From NCBI GenBank assembly GCA_021784575.1, contig JAJYHX010000003.1, positions 1 through 64,000 of the forward strand: DNA of 64,000 nt, in the 5' to 3' direction. The position numbers were made by a program, and so were the translations under genes. Below the pieces are notes generated by a model. It ran no database searches. It was given only the letters and a program-made list of their open reading frames with translations, and had not been told where the DNA came from. This stretch comes from Nitrospirota bacterium. GTDB taxonomy: Bacteria > Nitrospirota > JACRHJ01. How positions within the stretch are numbered: the first letter of the stretch is position 1; the number at the start of each line of letters is the position of its first letter. Below, piece after piece: positions 59,153-64,000 of this stretch.

Positions 59153-59797
59153 CTATCCTTCGAGGGCCTTTACCATCCTGCCCAGGATGACATTCATGTC
59201 ACCGACGCCGTCGATTGCCGCCAACGCGCCCTTGTTCTTGTAATAGCCGATGAGCGGCGCGGTGGAAGCCACGTATACCTTCAGGCGGTTCTTTATGGCT
59301 TCTTCCTTGTCGTCGTCCCTCTGGTAGAGCTCGCCGCCGCAGGAATCGCAGACGCCTTCCTTCTTCGAGCGCTTGAACATGACATGATACCCGGCCTGGC
59401 AGCTGCGGCATGTCCTGCGTCCGCCGAGCCTTTTTACAAGCTCGGAATCAGGCACTTCTATCGAGAGCACCTTGTCTATCGGCGTCTTCATCTCGGCAAG
59501 GGCCTTGTCGAGCGCTTCCGCCTGTGGGACCGTCCTGGGAAAGCCGTCCAGTATATAGCCTTTTTTGCAATCGCCTTCCTTCAGGCGATCCCTGACTATC
59601 CCGACCACGACAGAGTCCGGGACGAGCTCGCCTTTATCCATGTATTTCTTTGCCTCAAGACCGAGCGGGGTCTTCTCCGCCAGGTTCTTCCGGAGGATGT
59701 CGCCGGTCGATATCTGGGGTATCCCGTACTTCTTAACCAAGTCCTTCGCCTGCGTACCTTTCCCGGCCCCCGGAGGGCCAAGCAATATTATTCTCAT
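59153..59797 (-). CDS. adk: Adenylate kinase, zinc-lid type
   Basis: A protein of 214 residues (MRIILLGPPGAGKGTQAKDL, P-loop). The LID has the four-cysteine zinc site CRSCQAGYHVMF and GVCDSCGGELYQRDDD, instead of the His/Ser/Asp/Thr lid of enteric enzymes. GFPRTVPQAEALD is the NMP-binding signature. It is eight bases downstream of secY. Confidence 0.98.
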   Translation of the reverse strand: MRIILLGPPGAGKGTQAKDLVKKYGIPQISTGDILRKNLAEKTPLGLEAKKYMDKGELVPDSVVVGIVRDRLKEGDCKKGYILDGFPRTVPQAEALDKALAEMKTPIDKVLSIEVPDSELVKRLGGRRTCRSCQAGYHVMFKRSKKEGVCDSCGGELYQRDDDKEEAIKNRLKVYVASTAPLIGYYKNKGALAAIDGVGDMNVILGRMVKALEG

Positions 59798-59804
59798 AAT
59801 GGCT

Positions 59805-61109
59805 CTATCTCCTCCCCTTGATGCGAACGCCTTTCATGAAACCCTCATAATGGCGGGTGATTAAATGGGTCTCAACCTGGCTTATGGTGTCAAGGGCAAC
59901 ACCGACAACTATTAATAATGATGTCCCGCCAAAATAAAAACTTATGTGAAACGTCCTGTAAAATATGTCCGGCAATACACAGACCATCGCGAGGTAAATC
60001 GCCCCGCCGAAGGTTATCCTGTTCAGCACCTTGTATATGTAGTCGGACGTGCTCTTCCCTGGCCGGATGCCCGGAATGAACCCGCCGTATTTCTTCATGT
60101 TATCCGCCACATCGACGGGATTGAATACCACCGCAGTATAGAAGAAAGCGAAGAATACTATCATCCCGACATACAGCACGGTGTATAGCAGCGCCCCGTG
60201 GGTCAATTCGCTTTTAAGCCAGGTAAGCCAAGGCCAGGGCGCGCTTGAAAACCTCGCCATCATGGTCGGAAACATCAGTATCGAAGAAGCGAATATCGGA
60301 GGTATAACGCCAGCCGTATTCAGCTTCAGAGGCATGTGCGTGTTCTGTCCGCCGGTCATCCTGCCGCCGGTCAGTCTTTTCGCATACTGGACGGGTATCC
60401 TCCTCTGGCCGCGTTCCATGAATATTATCGCCGCAATGACTGCAACTATAATAATCAGCATAACAAGCACTGTAAAGAGCGAGAGCTCGCCCGCCTTAAA
60501 AAGCCTGCCGGTTTCTATGACGGCGTTCGGGAGCCTGGATACGATACCCGCAAATATTATAAGGGATATGCCGTTGCCGATACCCCTCTCGGTAATCTGC
60601 TCGCCAAGCCACATGATAAACGACGTGCCGCAGGTGAGCGTGATCATGGTCATTATCCTGAAGCCCCAGCCGGGATTCGTTATGAACGCGCCGTTCTGCA
60701 TCTTTTCCAGCGCTATCGCTATCATAAACGCCTGTATCAGGGATATGGCGATTGTCCCGTAGCGGGTATACTGCGTTATCTTCTTCCTGCCGCGCTCACC
60801 TTCCTTCTGGAGCTGGGCAAGATATGGGAAAACCACCGTGAGGAGCTGAAGGATAATCGACGCGCTGATATAAGGCATTATGCCCAGCCCGAAGATGGTA
60901 ACCCTTGAGAGCGCTCCTCCGGAGAACATGTCGAAAAAGCCCATCAAAGCCCCCGCATTGGCATGGAGGAACTTGGAAAGCTCTTCGCCGTTTATGCCCG
61001 GAGTCGGGATATGACCGCCTATCCTGTACACCACAAGAAGCGCAAGCGTAAAGATGATGCGTTTCTTCAGCTCCGGTATTTTAAAGATATTTTTAAAGCT
61101 TTCTATCAA
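59805..61109 (-). CDS. secY: Protein translocase subunit SecY
   Basis: A protein of 434 residues with ten membrane helices, the pore of the Sec channel. N-terminal IPELKKRIIFTLALLVVYRI, GHIPTPGINGEELSKF, plug-region FDMFSGGALSRVTIFGLGIM, and C-terminal TSLLIVVGVALDTISQVETH are typical. It overlaps rplO by four bases. Confidence 0.98.
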   Translation of the reverse strand: MIESFKNIFKIPELKKRIIFTLALLVVYRIGGHIPTPGINGEELSKFLHANAGALMGFFDMFSGGALSRVTIFGLGIMPYISASIILQLLTVVFPYLAQLQKEGERGRKKITQYTRYGTIAISLIQAFMIAIALEKMQNGAFITNPGWGFRIMTMITLTCGTSFIMWLGEQITERGIGNGISLIIFAGIVSRLPNAVIETGRLFKAGELSLFTVLVMLIIIVAVIAAIIFMERGQRRIPVQYAKRLTGGRMTGGQNTHMPLKLNTAGVIPPIFASSILMFPTMMARFSSAPWPWLTWLKSELTHGALLYTVLYVGMIVFFAFFYTAVVFNPVDVADNMKKYGGFIPGIRPGKSTSDYIYKVLNRITFGGAIYLAMVCVLPDIFYRTFHISFYFGGTSLLIVVGVALDTISQVETHLITRHYEGFMKGVRIKGRR

Positions 61110-61552
61110 AGCTGTATTACCTCTGCGCGCCCGCCGGCGGCCTCAATCTTCTGGACGGCGCTTTTGGAAAATTTATGGGCCTGCACCGTCACGGCCTTTT
61201 TCAGTTCGCCAAGACCCAGCACCTTTATGCCATCGCCAAGCTTCTTTATGACGCCCTGATCGAAAAGGGCTTCCGGGCTTACCACGTCCACGCCTTCGAG
61301 CTTCGCTATGTCGCGGAGATTGACAAGGGCATATTCCTTGCGGAAGATGTTGACAAATCCGCGTTTCGGGATTCTTCTTACAAGCGGCATCTGCCCGCCC
61401 TCAAAGCCGGGGCCTTTTGCGCCGCCCGCGCGGGACTTCTGCCCCTTCTCGCCCCTGCATGCGGTCTGCCCGTGGCCGGAGCCAGGCCCCCTGCCTATTC
61501 TTTTCCTGTTCTTCCTTGCCCCGGGATTAGGGGCCAGTTCCTCTATCCTCAT
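61106..61552 (-). CDS. rplO: Ribosomal protein L15
   Basis: A protein of 148 residues (MRIEELAPNPGARKNRKRIG, GRGPGSGHGQTACRGEKGQK, GGQMPLVRRIPKRGF). The start overlaps the rpmD stop as TGATG. Confidence 0.97.
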   Translation of the reverse strand: MRIEELAPNPGARKNRKRIGRGPGSGHGQTACRGEKGQKSRAGGAKGPGFEGGQMPLVRRIPKRGFVNIFRKEYALVNLRDIAKLEGVDVVSPEALFDQGVIKKLGDGIKVLGLGELKKAVTVQAHKFSKSAVQKIEAAGGRAEVIQL

Positions 61553-61740
61553 CAGACCCCCTCCTCCACAATCTTTACCAGGTGCGACACTTTCTTTACC
61601 ATACCGCGTATCTGCGGCGTATCCTGCCGTACGACAGTACTGCTTATTTTTGTAAGCCCCAGACCGGCCAGGACTTTCCTCTGCTTTTCCGGATGACCTA
61701 TAGGACTCCGCGTCAGTTTAACTTTTATGATTCCAGCCAT
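61552..61740 (-). CDS. rpmD: Ribosomal protein L30
   Basis: A 62-residue protein (IKVKLTRSPIGHPEKQRKVL, GLTKISSTVVRQDTPQIRGM), the normal length. The 87-base gap to rpsE holds a GCGCAA/TTGCGC hairpin at 61779-61794. Confidence 0.96.
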   Translation of the reverse strand: MAGIIKVKLTRSPIGHPEKQRKVLAGLGLTKISSTVVRQDTPQIRGMVKKVSHLVKIVEEGV

Positions 61741-61827
61741 GATTTTTCTCCGAACCGGTAATATTCCACAATTGTAGGGCGCAAATTATTGCGCACGCGG
61801 GCGCGATGAATCAGGCCCATGCACAAA

Positions 61828-62328
61828 TCACGATGTTATTTCTTCCGCGGCCTTGCCGCGAAGCCTGGCAACCTGGTCCAGGTTCCTTAGCTGCTTCAAC
61901 CCTTCGAGAGTGGCCCTCGCCACATTGTGCGGATTGGAACTGCCCAGCGATTTTGATAATATATTATGAACGCCCGCCACCTCAAGTATGGCCCTGACCG
62001 CTCCACCCGCAATAAGCCCTGTGCCCGGGGAAGCGGGTTTCAGGAGGACTTTTGCCGAACCGAAATGTCCCAGTGTCTCATGCGGTATGGTAGTATCCTT
62101 GAGCGCCATCTTCACCATGCTCTTCTTTGCGCGCTCTACCGCCTTCTGTATCGCAACCGGCACTTCGACGGCTTTTCCTTTGCCAATGCCGACACTGCCA
62201 TCGCCGTCGCCGACTACGACAAGCGCCGAAAAGGAGAACCTCCGCCCGCCCTTGACGACCTTGGCCACCCTGTTTATATGGATAACCTTGTCCTTGAAAC
62301 TGGAGCCTTCGGCTTCGTACTTTTCCAA
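61828..62328 (-). CDS. rpsE: Ribosomal protein S5
   Basis: A protein of 166 residues ([59 protein letters not shown]). The start is TTG at 62328 with AGGAGG six bases upstream. An unusual 148-base spacer separates it from rplR. Confidence 0.97.
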   Translation of the reverse strand: MEKYEAEGSSFKDKVIHINRVAKVVKGGRRFSFSALVVVGDGDGSVGIGKGKAVEVPVAIQKAVERAKKSMVKMALKDTTIPHETLGHFGSAKVLLKPASPGTGLIAGGAVRAILEVAGVHNILSKSLGSSNPHNVARATLEGLKQLRNLDQVARLRGKAAEEITS

Positions 62329-62340
62329 TTAATTCCTCCT

Positions 62341-62476
62341 GTCAAAATTCAGGCCGGCTTTCTCCGCCGCGCCTTCCGGCCATGTTCAAAGCCGCCCTGC
62401 AACCGCCCTCTTGCCATAGCGGGAAAAAAGTTTTAAGGTATCTCCCGTCATGTTCAAAGCCGTCCTTCTGCCACCG
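62341..62476. repeat. Imperfect duplication in the rplR-rpsE spacer
   Basis: CATGTTCAAAGCCG occurs at 62381 and 62449, 68 bases apart. AAATTCAGGCCGGCTT occurs at 62345 and 62481, 136 bases apart, the second being the 3' end of rplR. The spacer therefore carries a diverged copy of the last codons of rplR (reading KAGLNF). Confidence 0.6.
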
Positions 62477-62845
62477 TCAGAAATTCAGGCCGGCTTCCCT
62501 CGCCGCGTCGGCCAGGGCCTTGATTCTTCCGTGAAATATGTATCCGCCTCTGTCGAAAATGATTTCTTTTACGCCTTTTTCGATGGCTTTTTTGGCTACT
62601 GCGGTTCCGACCTTCTTCGCCGCGTCTATGTTGCCTTTGGATTTCAGACCTTCCCTGATTTCCTTGTCGAGCGTGGATGCGGCGGTTATGGTGACACCTT
62701 TTGCGTCGTCTATGACCTGGGCATAGATGTTCGAGGCGCTCCGGAATACGTTCAGCCTGGGACGCAAGGCCGTTCCATGAACCTTTTTCCTTATCCTGTC
62801 CTGTCTTCTCTGCCTCCCGGCAAGTCTCTCGCTTGTGGAGCCCAT
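62477..62845 (-). CDS. rplR: Ribosomal protein L18
   Basis: A protein of 122 residues ([60 protein letters not shown]) that binds 5S rRNA. It starts one base after the rplF stop. Confidence 0.97.
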   Translation of the reverse strand: MGSTSERLAGRQRRQDRIRKKVHGTALRPRLNVFRSASNIYAQVIDDAKGVTITAASTLDKEIREGLKSKGNIDAAKKVGTAVAKKAIEKGVKEIIFDRGGYIFHGRIKALADAAREAGLNF

Positions 62846-62846
62846 G

Positions 62847-63383
62847 TTATTTACCCTTCTTCCCTTCCTTGCGGAGTATTGTCTCTTCGACGTACTTTAT
62901 TCCCTTGCCCTTGTAAGGCTCAGGTTTCCGGACCGCGCGGACGTTTGCGGCTACCTGCCCCAGGAGCTCCTTGTCGATGCTCGAAAGCTTTATGGTGGTC
63001 GCCTTGTCCACGGAAGCGGAAACGCCCTTGGGGAGTTCAAAGTTGACGGGGTGAGAGAAGCCCATGCTAAGCACGAGCGTGCTACCCTTAACCTCGGCCT
63101 TATAACCCACGCCGTTTATTTCCAGCACTCTCTCAAAACCCTTGGTGACGCCGGAGACCATGTTGTTTATCAATGTCCTGGTCAGCCCATGGAGCGAACG
63201 GTCGAACCTGTGGTCGGAAGCCCTTTCCACGACGATCGATTTCCCATCCTGCCGTATCGTCATCTTGGGGTGAAAATCCTTCACGAGTTCACCTTTCGGC
63301 CCCTTTACGCGCAGGTTGCTGCCGGAGAGCTTCACCTCCACTCCGGCTGGTATCTCCACGGGTTTTTTGCCTATCCTCGACAT
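62847..63383 (-). CDS. rplF: Ribosomal protein L6
   Basis: A protein of 178 residues ([60 protein letters not shown]). A 210-base spacer with a dispersed repeat separates it from rpsH, where this operon normally has only a few bases. Confidence 0.97.
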   Translation of the reverse strand: MSRIGKKPVEIPAGVEVKLSGSNLRVKGPKGELVKDFHPKMTIRQDGKSIVVERASDHRFDRSLHGLTRTLINNMVSGVTKGFERVLEINGVGYKAEVKGSTLVLSMGFSHPVNFELPKGVSASVDKATTIKLSSIDKELLGQVAANVRAVRKPEPYKGKGIKYVEETILRKEGKKGK

Positions 63384-63593
63384 TTTATAACTCCCTCACC
63401 GGTTCATTCTATAAAAAAATTAATGCGGATTTTTCCCCTTCACTTCGTTCAGGGCTTCTCGGTTTACTCGTTCAGAACAACGGCTATTCGTTGGATTCCC
63501 GTTTTTGCGGGAACGACGGGCACAATGAATTGCGCCCCTGCACTTACTTTAATCAACGAATTTATTATAACTCGCCCCGGCTCATCGCCCGGA
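63384..63593. repeat. Spacer with dispersed repeat C inside the ribosomal operon
   Basis: The gap contains TGGATTCCCGTTTTTGCGGG...CGACGGG at 63492-63520, the same family as 18887-18913, preceded by CACTTCGTTCAGGGCTT. No gene is seen in it. Confidence 0.65.
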
Positions 63594-63992
63594 CTACCAG
63601 ATGTAGCAGAGAATTTCGCCGCCGATATTCTTCTGCCGCGAGTCTCTATCCACCATGACGCCCCTCGACGTGGAGATGATAGCAACGCCGAGGCCGCCCA
63701 TCACGCGCGGGATGTCGTCGGCTCCCACATAAACGCGGTTGCCGGGACGGCTCACCCTTTTCAAACCGTTTATAACCCTGGCCTCGTCGGGACTGTATTT
63801 CATATAGACCCGGACTATCCCCTGCTTGCGGTCCTTGAGAAGCTTGAAGTTCTTTATATATCCCTCTTCCTTCAGGACGCGGGCCAGTTCCAGTTTCAGG
63901 TTGGACGAAGGCACATCCACCTTCTCCTGTTTCGCCAGGTTGGCGTTTCTGATCCTGGTCAGCATATCAGCAATCGGGTCCGTCATTCCCAT
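63594..63992 (-). CDS. rpsH: Ribosomal protein S8
   Basis: A protein of 132 residues (MTDPIADMLTRIRNANLAKQ, GLKRVSRPGNRVYVGADDIP, GVAIISTSRGVMVDRDSRQK). ATGs at 63992 and 63986 are both possible. rpsN and upstream ribosomal genes would lie past the window edge. Confidence 0.96.
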   Translation of the reverse strand: MGMTDPIADMLTRIRNANLAKQEKVDVPSSNLKLELARVLKEEGYIKNFKLLKDRKQGIVRVYMKYSPDEARVINGLKRVSRPGNRVYVGADDIPRVMGGLGVAIISTSRGVMVDRDSRQKNIGGEILCYIW

Positions 63993-64000
63993 CTTCCATT

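Overview
The window is a dense, GC-rich bacterial chromosome segment. It encodes a Gram-negative envelope (lipoproteins, an outer-membrane inverse-autotransporter-like protein, a periplasmic HtrA protease, an O-antigen-type polymerase and flippase). Its energy metabolism looks anaerobic or microaerophilic: ferredoxin-linked 2-oxoacid oxidoreductase subunits, a fumarate reductase/succinate dehydrogenase with a single di-heme-type membrane anchor, a Rieske/cytochrome b complex with a fused c-heme, a small triheme cytochrome, and a 2-hydroxyacyl-CoA-dehydratase-like protein with its ATP-dependent activator. This suits a Desulfobacterota- or Nitrospirota-like lineage. The sequence alone does not fix the phylum, so this placement is inference.

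Layout. 1-3310 (minus, cut by the window edge) is a large surface protein with a beta-barrel, a beta-helix passenger and long tandem repeats. 3438-10642 (minus) runs pegA-like, recN, ferredoxin, FlgT-like protein, vorB, a GspE-N/GAF protein and rluD. 10767-11741 is a second repeat-rich secreted protein with its own promoter and terminator. 12236-20410 (minus) is htrA, yacL, ispD, ispF, cysE, cysS, rlmB, the same order as the Firmicutes yacL-rlmB cluster without gltX and mrnC. 20559-24883 holds hpt, a triheme cytochrome, livH-livM and alr. 24973-25710 is an AT-rich islet with a lipoprotein gene broken by an in-frame stop. 26297-29626 is a dehydratase-like protein, its ATP-dependent activator and a B12-binding radical SAM protein.

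29680-40246 is ndk and then a carbon/respiration block: a citrate/isopropylmalate-synthase-like enzyme fused to a Cache-type domain, frdC, frdA, a lipoprotein, frdB, sucC, sucD, a ferredoxin, a Rieske protein and cytochrome b-c. Together these could make citrate, interconvert fumarate, succinate and succinyl-CoA, and pass quinol electrons to a c-type cytochrome. An initiator tRNA with a near-consensus promoter and a terminator follows at 40388-40464. 40777-46657 is a surface-polysaccharide cluster. 46721-49386 (minus) is an ECF sigma factor operon with an ECF-type promoter in front of it. 49481-54342 holds a GT39 transferase, a NYN-domain protein, hisS, a phosphodiesterase and an HD-domain protein. 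54418-63992 (minus) is the spc/alpha ribosomal operon, rpsH to rplQ.

The intergenic spaces carry several families of short dispersed hairpin repeats. One of them supplies the stop codon of one gene or the Shine-Dalgarno and start codon of the next. No CRISPR array, complete insertion sequence, integrase or prophage was seen.
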